Part shown: positions 9,599 through 18,099 of the stretch, one piece after another
Numbering within the stretch: position 1 is the first letter of the stretch
Layout: the number at the start of each line of letters is the position of its first letter
Assembly (NCBI RefSeq): GCF_001889605.1
Contig: NZ_CP018171.1
Location: 1,820,501 to 1,884,500, forward strand
DNA length: 64,000 bases
Reading direction: 5' to 3'
Source: Aquibium oceanicum
GTDB lineage: Bacteria; Pseudomonadota; Alphaproteobacteria; Rhizobiales; Rhizobiaceae
Translations under genes and position numbers: made by a program
The notes under the pieces: generated by a model
Told to the model about the DNA's origin: nothing
The model's database searches: none
What the model saw: only the letters and a program-made list of their open reading frames with translations

Positions 9599-11173
9599 AT
9601 GGCAGTTGTTGGAGCAACGTCCATCGACACGGCCGCGGCCCACATAGCCGGCGCGACAGCGCTCGCCGACTGGCTGGTGATCGCGCCCGTCGCCCTGCCG
9701 ATCCTCGGTGGGGCGCTGCTGCTGATGGTCCGGCATCGCACGCGTGTCCACGCGGTGCTGGCCTTCCTCTTCCTGTTCGCGAGCTTCCTGTCGGCGGCGT
9801 TCCTGCTGGCGCGCGTGGTCTCCGAAGGGCCGCTGGTGATGACCATGGGCCGGTGGCTGCCGCCGTTCGGCATCACTTTCAACGCCGACGCGCTGGGCGC
9901 GACCTTCGCCACGGCGGCGAGCTTCGTGGCGACCGCGGCGGCGGTTTTCGCCTTGCGCGACATCAACGTGACCGGCCGGCGCTACGGCTTCTATTCCTTC
10001 CTCCTGCTGATGGTAGCGGGCGTCAACGGAGCCTTCCTGACGGGCGACATCTTCAATCTCTACGTCTGGTTCGAAGTCTTCGTCATCTCATCCTTTGGCC
10101 TGCTGATACTGGGGTCGGAGCGGCGGCAGATCGATGGCGCGACCAAGTACGCGGTGCTTAACCTGGTCGCTACGACCGTCTTTCTGATCACCACGGGAAT
10201 ACTCTACGGGACCTTCGGCACCCTCAATATGGCCGACATCGCGCGCAAGGCGGACGGGTTGCGGGAGACGGGTCCGCTGATGACCATCGCCACGCTCTAC
10301 CTGCTGGCGTTCGGGATGAAGGCCGCCGCGTTTCCCCTCAACTACTGGCTGCCCGCCTCCTACCACACGCCGCGCATCGTGACGTCGGCGCTCTTCGGCG
10401 GACTGTTGACCAAGGTCGGTATCTACGCCCTGCTGCGCACGATGATGACCCTGTTTCCGGTCGAGCGCGGGGTTCTGTCGGGCCTCATCGGCTGGATCGC
10501 AATCGCGACCATGATACTCGGCATCCTTGGCGCGCTCGCCCAGTCGGACGTGCGCAGGATCATCGGCTTCGTCGTCATTTCGGGCATCGGGGTGATGCTT
10601 GCCGGCCTGGCACTCGGAACTCCGCTCGGCGTGACCGGCACCATCCTATACGCCGTCCATTCGATCCTCGTGATGACGGCGCTGTATCTCCTGGCCGGGC
10701 TGATGCACGAAGCGGGCGGCAGCTACTCGCTGCACCACACGGCCGGGCTCTACCGCAGCCATCCGCTGCTGGCCGCGATGGCTCTCCTCCTGGTGCTGGC
10801 GGCCGCTGGCCTGCCGCCGCTGTCGGGGCTCTGGCCGAAGGTGATGCTGGTGAGGGCGTCCATCGAGAACGGGTCTTGGTGGATGGCATCGGCTATCCTC
10901 GTGAGCAGCATTCTCACGGTCATCGCGCTCGGACGCGTGTTCGCCCTGTCTTTCTGGCGGATGGAAGCAGGCGAGGCGGCAGAACGCGCGGACACGGAGG
11001 GTGCGATCAGCCCTGCCGCCGGATATGGCGTGCTCGCCGCGCTGATCGTTCCGGCCATCGCCATCGGCGTCTATCCGGAGCCGTTCTTGCGGCTCGCCGC
11101 GGCTGCGGCCGCCGGCCTGGCCGACCCCGCTTCCTATCTCGACGCGGTGTTCCCGGCTGGAGGCGGATCATGA
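9599..11173 (+). CDS. mrpD: Mrp antiporter subunit D
   Basis: 524 aa polytopic protein of the NuoM/NuoN (ND4/ND2) family and the second large proton-path subunit. Family hallmarks are visible: [17 protein letters not shown] carrying the membrane Glu, and [15 protein letters not shown] carrying the conserved Lys. The ATG at 9599 gives a ~20-residue polar lead before the first membrane segment. Its stop overlaps the mrpE start (ATGA at 11170-11173). Confidence 0.94.
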   Translation: MAVVGATSIDTAAAHIAGATALADWLVIAPVALPILGGALLLMVRHRTRVHAVLAFLFLFASFLSAAFLLARVVSEGPLVMTMGRWLPPFGITFNADALGATFATAASFVATAAAVFALRDINVTGRRYGFYSFLLLMVAGVNGAFLTGDIFNLYVWFEVFVISSFGLLILGSERRQIDGATKYAVLNLVATTVFLITTGILYGTFGTLNMADIARKADGLRETGPLMTIATLYLLAFGMKAAAFPLNYWLPASYHTPRIVTSALFGGLLTKVGIYALLRTMMTLFPVERGVLSGLIGWIAIATMILGILGALAQSDVRRIIGFVVISGIGVMLAGLALGTPLGVTGTILYAVHSILVMTALYLLAGLMHEAGGSYSLHHTAGLYRSHPLLAAMALLLVLAAAGLPPLSGLWPKVMLVRASIENGSWWMASAILVSSILTVIALGRVFALSFWRMEAGEAAERADTEGAISPAAGYGVLAALIVPAIAIGVYPEPFLRLAAAAAAGLADPASYLDAVFPAGGGS

Positions 11174-11643
11174 CGATCTATCTGATCAACATCCTTCTCG
11201 CGCTCGCCTGGGTGGCGATCACCGGTTCGGCGACCATCTCGAACTTCATCTTCGGCTTCGTGCTCGGTGCCGGCGCGCTCTACCTGATCCGCGAGCAGGT
11301 CGGCTCGCTGGGTTACTTCCAGCGGACACGCCGCGTCGTGTCGCTTTTCGCCCTTTTTCTCTACGAACTGGTCCTGTCCTCCTGGCGTGTCGCGGTTCTG
11401 GTCGTGCAGCCGAAGATGGACCTGAAGCCCGGCATTTTCGCCTACCCGCTCAAGGTCGACCGCGAGTTCGAGATCACGCTTCTGGCGAACCTCATCACGC
11501 TGACCCCGGGGACGCTCTCTGTCGACGTTTCGGAAGACCGGCGTTTCCTCTACGTGCACGCGCTGGACTGCTCGGATCCGGACCAGACGCGGCTCGACAT
11601 CGCCAACGGTTTCGAACGCAGGATAATGGAGGCGTTTCGATGA
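11170..11643 (+). CDS. mrpE: Mrp antiporter subunit E
   Basis: 157 aa. Two or three hydrophobic segments lie in the first ~70 residues, followed by a cytoplasmic domain with the conserved [19 protein letters not shown] stretch diagnostic of MrpE/MnhE. The ATG at 11170 overlaps the mrpD stop; a longer upstream frame is not supported. It overlaps mrpF by four bases. MrpE is needed for assembly and activity of the complex. Confidence 0.92.
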   Translation: MTIYLINILLALAWVAITGSATISNFIFGFVLGAGALYLIREQVGSLGYFQRTRRVVSLFALFLYELVLSSWRVAVLVVQPKMDLKPGIFAYPLKVDREFEITLLANLITLTPGTLSVDVSEDRRFLYVHALDCSDPDQTRLDIANGFERRIMEAFR

Positions 11644-11993
11644 ACGCCAGCGAAGCATTCCTGACGGGGGCGGTCTACCTGGCGCTTGCCCTGCTCAGCC
11701 TTTCGTTCCTGGTGACTGTGCTGAGAGTCGTCCGTGGCCCGACTCTGCCGGACCGCATCGTCGGCCTGGACATGCTCGTCGCGGTGGCAATCGGCTTCAT
11801 CGCCGTCATCGGCATCAAGACCGGGGTGACGCTTTACGTCGACGTCGCCATCGCGCTGGGCCTCGTCGGGTTCCTGGCCACGGTCGCCTTCGCGCGTTTC
11901 GTGATGAACCGCGGGGGGGACCGGGAGGTCGACGGGGAACTGCAATCCGCCAGCGAACCGCTGGAGCACCGACAGCCGGAGACGAGTTCATGA
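11640..11993 (+). CDS. mrpF: Mrp antiporter subunit F
   Basis: 117 aa, three transmembrane segments, with the family motif [18 protein letters not shown] and a conserved Asp in the last membrane helix region ([13 protein letters not shown]). A ~30-residue polar tail follows, longer than in minimal MrpF proteins. ATGA overlaps at both ends show tight operon packing. Confidence 0.92.
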   Translation: MNASEAFLTGAVYLALALLSLSFLVTVLRVVRGPTLPDRIVGLDMLVAVAIGFIAVIGIKTGVTLYVDVAIALGLVGFLATVAFARFVMNRGGDREVDGELQSASEPLEHRQPETSS

Positions 11994-12352
11994 TCGACAT
12001 CGTCCAGAACTACCTTGCCGGGATCCTGATCATCGTCGGCTCGAGCTTCGCGCTGGTTGCGTCTATCGGCCTCCTGAGGTTGCCGGAATTCTACACCCGC
12101 ATGCATGCCGCGTCTAAGGCCGGAACGCTCGGCTCGGGCGTGATGCTGATCGCGCTCGCGGTCTATACGGACGAGACCACGATTGCCACGCGCGCGCTGG
12201 CGGGTTTCGTCTTCTTTCTGCTGACGGCGCCGATCTCCGCGCATCTCCTTGCAAAGGCAGCCTATGCCGCCGGCTATCCGCTCTGGGAAGGATCAGTCCA
12301 TGACGAGATGCCGAAACAAACCGCGGCCGCCGATGCCAGGGAAACATCATAG
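11990..12352 (+). CDS. mrpG: Mrp antiporter subunit G
   Basis: 120 aa, three transmembrane segments, with the MrpG/MnhG signature [21 protein letters not shown] and the [15 protein letters not shown] segment. This is the last gene of the operon, overlapping mrpF by four bases. No clear intrinsic terminator follows; the next 275 bp are AT-rich and lead to the mucR gene. Confidence 0.93.
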   Translation: MIDIVQNYLAGILIIVGSSFALVASIGLLRLPEFYTRMHAASKAGTLGSGVMLIALAVYTDETTIATRALAGFVFFLLTAPISAHLLAKAAYAAGYPLWEGSVHDEMPKQTAAADARETS

Positions 12353-12627
12353 GTTACAAATTCGTAATGTAATTATTAGAACCTGTTGGATACCCATCTC
12401 AGAAAAACTCGCAAAGGTTGTATTCCGCGGCGCTGATCTCGAATAACAAGCTAGTAACCAGCAAGATTTTTTTATTGGCTTCTGTATTGAATTGACTTGA
12501 AACCTTGTTTGCTTCAATTATCTAGCCGATATGCGAATCGTTGAAAATCAGTCTCGCATATAGCCGTTGATCGGCGCGTAAGAACGCCGAACGCAATCGA
12601 CACTCCTCAAATTGGGGCCTGAAAAAA
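12353..12627 (+). promoter_or_regulatory. AT-rich leader/promoter region of mucR
   Basis: Compared with the GC-rich surroundings this 275 bp gap is conspicuously AT-rich, with runs such as TAATGTAATTATTAG and AAGATTTTTTTATTGG. MucR/Ros proteins are known to bind AT-rich, TA-step-containing DNA and often repress their own gene, so autoregulatory sites are likely here. That is an inference; no single consensus operator is evident. Confidence 0.45.
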
Positions 12628-13053
12628 ATGGAACTACCCGAGACCAGTGCAATGAGCGGTAACATGCTCATCGAACTTACTGCCGACGTCGTTGCTGCCT
12701 ATGTGAGCAACAATCCCGTTCCCGCCGGAGAACTCCCGAACCTGATCGCCGATATCCACAGCGCGCTTGGCCGCGTGGGTACCGGAACTGAACAGGTGCC
12801 GGCGGAGAAGCCTAAGCCGGCAGTCAGCCCGAAGAAGTCTATTCACGACGACTACATCGTGTGCCTCGAAGACGGCAAGAAGTTCAAGTCGCTGAAGCGT
12901 CATCTCATGACCCACTACGGACTGACGCCCGACCAGTACCGCGAGAAGTGGGGCCTCGATGCCAGCTACCCGATGGTGGCGCCGAACTATGCGGCGGCCC
13001 GCTCGCAACTCGCCAAGAAGATGGGTCTCGGTCGCAAGCGCAAGACGCGCTAA
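12628..13053 (+). CDS. mucR: MucR/Ros family zinc-finger transcriptional regulator
   Basis: 141 aa global regulator family controlling exopolysaccharide, motility and cell-cycle genes in rhizobia and Brucella. The N-terminal ~65 residues form the oligomerisation region and the C-terminal part is the Ros-type finger with the [13 protein letters not shown] motif. Potential metal ligands are Cys79, Asp82, His92 and His96: the second cysteine of the canonical C-x2-C-x9-H-x3-H finger is replaced by Asp, as in some Mesorhizobium Ros homologues. ATG at 12628 gives the usual length; M9 is an alternative. The basic tail RKRKTR is typical. A terminator follows. Confidence 0.93.
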   Translation: MELPETSAMSGNMLIELTADVVAAYVSNNPVPAGELPNLIADIHSALGRVGTGTEQVPAEKPKPAVSPKKSIHDDYIVCLEDGKKFKSLKRHLMTHYGLTPDQYREKWGLDASYPMVAPNYAAARSQLAKKMGLGRKRKTR

Positions 13054-13080
13054 TCTGCCGATCATCACTTCACGTTTCAA

Positions 13081-13113
13081 GACGGCGTCTTCGGGCGCCG
13101 TTTTTCGTTTTTG
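13081..13113 (+). terminator. Rho-independent terminator of mucR
   Basis: The stem ACGGCG (13082-13087) / CGCCGT (13096-13101) has an 8-nt loop containing UUCG and is followed by TTTTTCGTTTTT. It starts 28 bp after the mucR stop. Confidence 0.85.
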
Positions 13114-13142
13114 AGGTCTCTGGTTTCGCTTTTCGGAAAGGC

Positions 13143-13526
13143 TCACCGCGAGGCAACCGGGCCACTCGCCAACAGCGCGCGCCGTCCCCGCCGGTGGGAA
13201 GAATGGCCGTTCGCCTTTACTCCCTCGGATGGAACTTCATCGGGGGCTTTGGGAAAGCCGGCGTCGATGAAGGCGAGCGCCTGTTTCAGGGCGATGTGGC
13301 GGTTGAGGTCGTAGCTCCAGTGCCGGGCACCGCCGCGCAGCCGCTCCCTTTCGAGCAGACGCTGCACCCGCTTGCGGATCGCCACCTTGTCCTTTCCTTC
13401 CGCGCCCATGGCTGCCGGCAGGTCTATGCCCGTCGCGAGAAAGAACGCCGCAGATGCCCTGGCAAAGATGGTCTCTCGGGCGCGGGCGGCCTTGAACGAC
13501 TGCGCTTCCGTGGCGATGACCGGCAT
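13143..13526 (-). CDS. Conserved hypothetical protein
   Basis: 127 aa, convergent with mucR. No catalytic motif is visible. The N-terminal ~90 residues (ATEAQSFKAARARETIFARA, then AAFFLATGIDLPAAMG and RHWSYDLNRHIALKQAL) have the even, patterned composition of a real alphaproteobacterial protein, and I recall similar small unannotated proteins from rhizobia. The last ~30 residues are low-complexity and basic. An upstream overlapping frame (13237-13602) in another phase looks like a shadow. No signal peptide or membrane segment. Function unknown. Confidence 0.6.
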   Translation of the reverse strand: MPVIATEAQSFKAARARETIFARASAAFFLATGIDLPAAMGAEGKDKVAIRKRVQRLLERERLRGGARHWSYDLNRHIALKQALAFIDAGFPKAPDEVPSEGVKANGHSSHRRGRRALLASGPVASR

Positions 13527-13709
13527 TGGTTTGCTCCCGAGCGATGAACGACGGTCGCAAGCATGCCCGCAGACGATCGGGCGGGGAGAGAATCGGCCGC
13601 ATTGACGAAGGATTTTTCAGGAAAGCATAAGAATTTCAGGCGCTTCGGGGTAGCGCGGGAGTTTTTGTGTTGCTATTTTGTTCACACCTTCCCCTAGTCT
13701 CGCTATAAG

Positions 13710-13723
13710 AGGAACATATTCCT
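13710..13723. promoter_or_regulatory. Short inverted repeat upstream of the DnaA-like gene
   Basis: AGGAA-CATA-TTCCT lies 20 bp before the GTG start of the DnaA-domain protein, inside a locally AT-rich stretch. It could be a small operator or part of the leader; function is not established. Confidence 0.3.
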
Positions 13724-13742
13724 ATAACGAGAGGGAAGCGCC

Positions 13743-14186
13743 GTGCCGTCCAGTACCGCCTGCCAGATCGTCAGAGAAGACCGGCAATCGTCATTGCCCG
13801 ACATGGAAAGGGACAGGTCCGGATGCGGCTCCGCGAATGATGATCCGGAGCCTTCGCGCTCCGCGCTGGAACGCAACGTGCGCATCTGCGACTGCATGAT
13901 CGACATCGCCGCCGCCCTCTTCAACGTCAGCGGACGCGAGCTGCGGCAGCCCGGACGCACATGCACCAGCGTCGCTCGGGTGCGCCAGATTGCCATGTAC
14001 GTCACGCATGTCGTCATGGGGATGACGATGAGCGAGGTGGGGCGCGGCTTCGGCCGCGACCGCACCACCGTGCTGCACGCGTGCCATCTCATCGAGGACA
14101 TGCGCGACGACGCCGATTTCGACGCGCTCGTCGTCACGACGGAAAAAGTGGCGCGCGCCGCGCTCAGGGGAATGGAGCGCATCTGA
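13743..14186 (+). CDS. DnaA domain IV-type helix-turn-helix protein
   Basis: 147 aa. The C-terminal half matches the DNA-binding domain IV of DnaA: an ARVRQIAMYVTHVVMGMTMSEVG helix pair, then GRDRTTVLHACHLIED, the DnaA signature helix that reads the DnaA box. There is no AAA+ ATPase domain (no Walker A or B) and the N-terminal ~50 residues are polar and probably disordered. So it can be expected to bind DnaA-box-like DNA but not to hydrolyse ATP. GTG at 13743 follows a good AGGGA ribosome site. It abuts the DUF6456 gene with no gap (TGA, then ATG), indicating a coupled two-gene unit. Role unknown: regulator or competitor of DnaA are inferences. Confidence 0.8.
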   Translation: MPSSTACQIVREDRQSSLPDMERDRSGCGSANDDPEPSRSALERNVRICDCMIDIAAALFNVSGRELRQPGRTCTSVARVRQIAMYVTHVVMGMTMSEVGRGFGRDRTTVLHACHLIEDMRDDADFDALVVTTEKVARAALRGMERI

Positions 14187-14990
14187 ATGGCAGGCCAACG
14201 CGAAAAGGAGGACATCCGTGTCCTGCGTCTTCTTTCCTTCGGACCGGCCGGCGTGGAAGAGTGTGGCCGCGCCGACAGGGTGATGCTGGTGTCGCGGCGG
14301 CTCGGGACAATTTCGGTGAGCCGGGTCTCGTTCGACGGACTGGTTCGGCGGTCGCTCGTGGCGGCCACGGACGGTGTCGCGGGTCTCACGCCGGCGGGGC
14401 GGGCGGCTTTCGCCCGCATGCGCGACCGGAACTGTCTCTCGCAGCATGTGGAGATCGGCACGATGCCGGTCGAGCTACCCGAAGGACGGCGGGAGGCGGT
14501 GGCGAACCTTTCCGAATCTCCGCTTGCCCAACTCGCCCGCCGCAAGTCGAAGGACGGCAGGCCCTTTCTCGATCCAAGGGAGTTCCGGGCAGGAGAGCGC
14601 CTGCGCGCGGACTATACGCGCGGCCAGCTTCTTCCGCGGCTGGGCGCCAACTGGAGCGCGGCCGGCAGCTCCGGGCGGCCCATTGGGACGCCGGGCGCGA
14701 GCGCGGAACTGACGGACGGCGCGGTTGCCGCCCGCCAGCGCGTCAATGCGGCTCTGGCGGCCGTCGGCCCCGAGCTTGGCGGTCTTCTGGTGGACGTCTG
14801 CTGCTTTCTCAAAGGCCTGGAGACGGTGGAGATCGAGCGAGCCTGGCCGGCAAGATCGGCGAAGGTGGTCCTCAGGACCGCTCTGGCCGCGCTTGCGCGC
14901 CACTACGAGCCGGAGCGCCGGAAGACACCGGGAGGAAGCATCCTCCACTGGGGCTCGGAAGGATACCGCGCACAGATCGGCGAAAGCTGA
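14187..14990 (+). CDS. DUF6456 domain protein
   Basis: 267 aa cytoplasmic protein. The N-terminal ~75 residues look like a winged-helix/HTH-type region (DIRVLRLLSFGPAGV ... GLTPAGRAAFARM). The C-terminal ~150 residues contain the block SPLAQLARRKSKDGRPFLDP ... GERLRADY ... LLVDVCCFLKGLE, which I recognise as the DUF6456 domain found in Rhizobiales. The family has no established function known to me. It begins immediately after the stop of the DnaA-domain-IV gene, so the two are co-translated, suggesting a joint role in DNA binding or replication-linked regulation. Confidence 0.75.
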   Translation: MAGQREKEDIRVLRLLSFGPAGVEECGRADRVMLVSRRLGTISVSRVSFDGLVRRSLVAATDGVAGLTPAGRAAFARMRDRNCLSQHVEIGTMPVELPEGRREAVANLSESPLAQLARRKSKDGRPFLDPREFRAGERLRADYTRGQLLPRLGANWSAAGSSGRPIGTPGASAELTDGAVAARQRVNAALAAVGPELGGLLVDVCCFLKGLETVEIERAWPARSAKVVLRTALAALARHYEPERRKTPGGSILHWGSEGYRAQIGES

Positions 14991-14994
14991 CCGA

Positions 14995-15423
14995 TCAGGC
15001 GCTCTCGCTCAGCGCCGCCTGGGCGTCGCGGCGGATGCGATTGACCATCGAGCGCAGGCCGTTGGAACGCTGCGGGGTAAGATGCTCGTCGAGCCCGAGC
15101 CTGGCGAGCACCGCATCCGCATCCGTCGTCACGATCTCGCTGGCGCGGCGCCCGGAGTAGAGCGCGAGCATGAGCGCTACGAGCCCACGCACGATATGTG
15201 CGTCCGAATCGCCCGCGAATTCGATCTCCGGGTCGTCGCCATCGCCGACGCTGGTGGTCAGCCAAACCTGGCTGACGCAGCCCGGCACCTTGTTGACGTC
15301 GTTCTTTTCTGACTCGGGGAAGTGCGGGAGGTCGCGGCCGAGATCGATGACATAGCGGTAGCGGTCCTCCCAGTCGTCCAGGAAGGCAAAGTCGTCGATG
15401 ATGGAGTCGATATCGGCAGTCAT
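14995..15423 (-). CDS. sufE: SufE family Fe-S assembly sulfur-acceptor protein
   Basis: 142 aa cytoplasmic protein. SufE accepts persulfide sulfur from the cysteine desulfurase SufS and passes it to the SufBCD scaffold. Seen: the family block DDWEDRYRYVIDLGRDLP, then KVPGCVSQVWL, whose Cys is the persulfide-carrying residue, and the GRRASEIV and LGLDEHLTPQRSNGLRSMV segments. The ATG at 15423 is preferred over a start 27 bp upstream because it gives the standard MTxxIDxIIDDF opening. The rest of a suf cluster is not in this window. Confidence 0.93.
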   Translation of the reverse strand: MTADIDSIIDDFAFLDDWEDRYRYVIDLGRDLPHFPESEKNDVNKVPGCVSQVWLTTSVGDGDDPEIEFAGDSDAHIVRGLVALMLALYSGRRASEIVTTDADAVLARLGLDEHLTPQRSNGLRSMVNRIRRDAQAALSESA

Positions 15424-15551
15424 TCGGGTGGCGCCTCTCTGAATCCCCATATAGGGGCCGGATGTGCCCGAGTCACCGCCCGAAGCCGGTTAACTCGCGG
15501 GAAAGGCTCGCGGCATCGAAGGGAGGCTCGGTGTCAGCCCGGCGGTCCCCG

Positions 15552-15863
15552 TCACTCGGCCGGGACGCCACCGGTCGTGATCGTCTCGTCCGGCTCTTCC
15601 ACCTGGGTGTCGAGGAACTCGTAGGCGATGCGCGCGCCCTCGCGGGCGCGAATGCCGATCGAGTGGAATGCCGCCCGCCCGGTCTCGCAGACTTCCGGCC
15701 GGCGTTCGCACATTCCGCTCAGATCGCCGACCGCCTCGCGCGCGGCGTTGAGGGCCTCGAATGCGCCGACGGCTTCGGAACTGCCATCGGCGTCCTGCGG
15801 CGACAGCGGCAGGACCAGCAGCACCAGCGAGAACCAGAAGATTGTCCGGATCAGAAATCCCAT
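15552..15863 (-). CDS. DUF5330 domain protein (secreted/anchored)
   Basis: 103 aa. Residues 1-22 form a hydrophobic signal or anchor (FLIRTIFWFSLVLLVLPL) and the rest is a small polar domain with two cysteines around GMCERRPEVC that could pair in the periplasm. It corresponds to the DUF5330 family of Rhizobiales small proteins as I recognise it; no function is known. It lies 128 bp downstream of sufE on the same strand. Confidence 0.75.
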   Translation of the reverse strand: MGFLIRTIFWFSLVLLVLPLSPQDADGSSEAVGAFEALNAAREAVGDLSGMCERRPEVCETGRAAFHSIGIRAREGARIAYEFLDTQVEEPDETITTGGVPAE

Positions 15864-16299
15864 TTCTATGCCCTGTCGTCCGATCTCCGATGAGATGGCA
15901 GATTAGCCATTGCGCTCTTCTTGCACGGCCGGCCCAACACCCGATTGCGTCAGACGGCGAAGTTTTCGTCAAATTGGAAGCGGTTTTGAATGGCTTGGGT
16001 TCGAATCGAATTCGAGACGAGTTCGAGCGATCCCGGAGATTTTTGGCTAACCACCTATATCGCTGATCCACAACGGATTGCTGCCGCGCCGGCCGGCGGG
16101 GGCAGCCCGGAAGCGGCGCGCGCGGAGCGGGTTTTCGCTAAGCGCGCATTAACCATCCGGTGAACTGATAGCCGTTCGCGGGCCTTCGGAAGGTCATTTC
16201 GGCACAATGGCCGCTCCCCTGCGGGCCGCCTTATTCATTCATTAAACCGGCGATGAGAGTTTCGGCGAGAATAAAGATCCGTTGAACGGACGTCAGTGA
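15864..16299. other. Intergenic region before the sensor kinase gene
   Basis: This 436 bp gap lies between two divergent genes. I see no credible coding frame. A single TGATCCACA nonamer at 16064-16072 matches the Caulobacter DnaA G-box, but about half a copy per 64 kb is expected by chance. Short direct repeats (ATTCATTCATTA) lie near 16232. No terminator or clear promoter was identified. Confidence 0.4.
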
Positions 16300-18099
16300 G
16301 TGCGTGAATTGAGTAGGCTCCCCGCAGCAGCAAGCGAAGGATTTTCCGGTCTCGCCGAAGCTTGCGGGAGACTGGTACACCCTTCCGTAACGGACACTTC
16401 CGAGCGCGGCAGGCAACGCCGCCTGCTCGGCGTGGCGCTGGCCGGCCCGTTCCTGGTCTCGGCCGCCTTCGCACAGGTGCTGGCGCCGGTGGCGGGCGTT
16501 CCGGTCGCGCTTGCCGCGATCTGCATGTGTTTCGTGATCGGATGGACAGTCGCCGTCGCGGTCGCCCAGAGCGGGTCGCGCAGCGTCGCCGGGCCAGCCT
16601 TGCTCGTCGCCGCGGTCGCGCCGCTGGCGCTGCTGGTTCCCCTGGCTGGGGGACCTTCCTCGCCCTTGTTCCTGTCATTCGTGCCGCTGCTCCTCGAACC
16701 GGTATTCGTCGCCCGCACCCGCTTCGCGCTGGTCGGCGGTGCCCTGGCGGCGGCGGCTGCGATAATCATGGGTGTGTTGCTCCCGCTCATCCACGGCATG
16801 GCCGTCGACGCGCCCGCGGCCTGGTTCTGGCTCGTTCCGCTGGCCTATGCGGGAACCCTGTGGCTGCGACGCGCGGCATTCCTGCCGGAGGTCGAGGCTG
16901 CGTCGCCGCGAACGACGTCGTTCCTGGCGGACCGCTATCCGGCGGTGACGATGCGCCTGTCGCCGAACGGCGAGGTATCGGAATGCTCCGCGCAGGCGCA
17001 TTCCGTGCTGACGCTCGATCCGCAGTTCCTGCTGGGCGCCGGTCTCCTCGACCGGGTCCATGTCGCGGACCGCATCGCCTATCTGGCGGCGGTTGCCGAC
17101 ATGCGCGAAGGCGCGGCGTACCGGAGCGTGGAATTGCGCCTGCGGCTGCCGGCGGACGCCGACAGCCAGCCGGGACACGGCTATCGGCCTTTCGTGCTCG
17201 AGTTCGTCAGCGACGAGGTTGGCGAGGACGGATTTGCCGTGATCCTTCGCGAGAACACCACGGTGGCGCGTCTTCGCGAGGAACTGGACGCGGCGCGCGG
17301 TTGCGCGGAGACGGAGAAGATCCGGTTCCTGGCGACCGTCAGCCATGAACTGCGCACGCCGCTGAACACGATCATCGGCTTTTCAGACATGCTTCTGTGC
17401 GGGATGGCAGGTCCTTTCGGCAACGAGCGCCAGCGCGAATATACCGGGCTTGTGCGCGAATCGGGCGAGCATCTGCTGGCGGTGGTCAACGCTATCCTCG
17501 ACGTCGCCAAGCTCGAGTCGGGGACCTATCCGATCGTTCGCGAGCATTTCCGCATGCTGGAGGCCGTCGAGACCAGCAAGGCGATCATGAGCTACCAGGC
17601 GGCGGCGAAGGGTGTCGAACTCGAGTGCCGCGTCGACGAGACGGTCGGCGAAGTGCACGCTGACAAGCGCGCGTTGCAGCAGATCCTGATCAATCTTCTC
17701 TCGAATGCGGTGAAGTTCACGCCTGCGGGGGGGACCGTGACGGTCAAGGTGGAACGGCAGGCCGAAGGCGTCAGGCTGTCAGTGAGCGATACCGGCATCG
17801 GCATCGCCGAGGAAGACCTGCCGAGGATCGGCAAGCCATTCGTTCAGGTTCTCAACGACTACACCAGACAGTATGAGGGGACGGGTCTCGGACTGTCCCT
17901 CGTGCGCGGGCTGGTGGAACTGCATGGCGGCTCGATGGCCGTCGAGAGCGCGCCGGGAATGGGGACGTCCGTAGAGATCACGATACCTTTCGAAGACTGC
18001 ACAGGTTCCAAAGACAGACACGATGCCGAAATCCTCACCATCTCGCCGTCCGGCAAACCGCGGAGGAAAGCCAATGAAGCATTCCGTCAGTCGGCGTGA
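16300..18099 (+). CDS. Membrane PAS-type sensor histidine kinase
   Basis: 599 aa. The N-terminal ~190 residues hold about five or six hydrophobic segments. A PAS-like domain follows (about residues 205-325: FLADRYPAVTMRLSPNGEVSE ... VILREN), then a HisKA domain with His349 in VSHELRTPLNTIIGFSDML, and a HATPase_c domain with the N box (NLLSNAVKF), DTGIGI and GTGLGL motifs. The HisKA motif is of the PleC/DivJ-like family common in alphaproteobacteria, which phosphorylate DivK or PleD-type regulators, but no cognate regulator is adjacent. The GTG start at 16300 has a weak ribosome site; no better start precedes the first membrane helix. The 3' end overlaps the next gene by 26 bp. Confidence 0.85.
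   Translation: MRELSRLPAAASEGFSGLAEACGRLVHPSVTDTSERGRQRRLLGVALAGPFLVSAAFAQVLAPVAGVPVALAAICMCFVIGWTVAVAVAQSGSRSVAGPALLVAAVAPLALLVPLAGGPSSPLFLSFVPLLLEPVFVARTRFALVGGALAAAAAIIMGVLLPLIHGMAVDAPAAWFWLVPLAYAGTLWLRRAAFLPEVEAASPRTTSFLADRYPAVTMRLSPNGEVSECSAQAHSVLTLDPQFLLGAGLLDRVHVADRIAYLAAVADMREGAAYRSVELRLRLPADADSQPGHGYRPFVLEFVSDEVGEDGFAVILRENTTVARLREELDAARGCAETEKIRFLATVSHELRTPLNTIIGFSDMLLCGMAGPFGNERQREYTGLVRESGEHLLAVVNAILDVAKLESGTYPIVREHFRMLEAVETSKAIMSYQAAAKGVELECRVDETVGEVHADKRALQQILINLLSNAVKFTPAGGTVTVKVERQAEGVRLSVSDTGIGIAEEDLPRIGKPFVQVLNDYTRQYEGTGLGLSLVRGLVELHGGSMAVESAPGMGTSVEITIPFEDCTGSKDRHDAEILTISPSGKPRRKANEAFRQSA

Noticed and set aside
15985-16015. GGTTCGAATC resembling a tRNA T-loop near 15992
   Set aside because: Flanking bases do not form the T-stem, and no acceptor, D or anticodon arm can be drawn around it.
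15490-16071. 193-codon reverse frame over DUF5330
   Set aside because: It overlaps the supported DUF5330 gene in another phase and has a low-complexity Arg-rich translation.
16064-16072. TGATCCACA, exact Caulobacter DnaA G-box
   Set aside because: A nonamer is expected about 0.5 times in 64 kb on two strands, and no second box is nearby.
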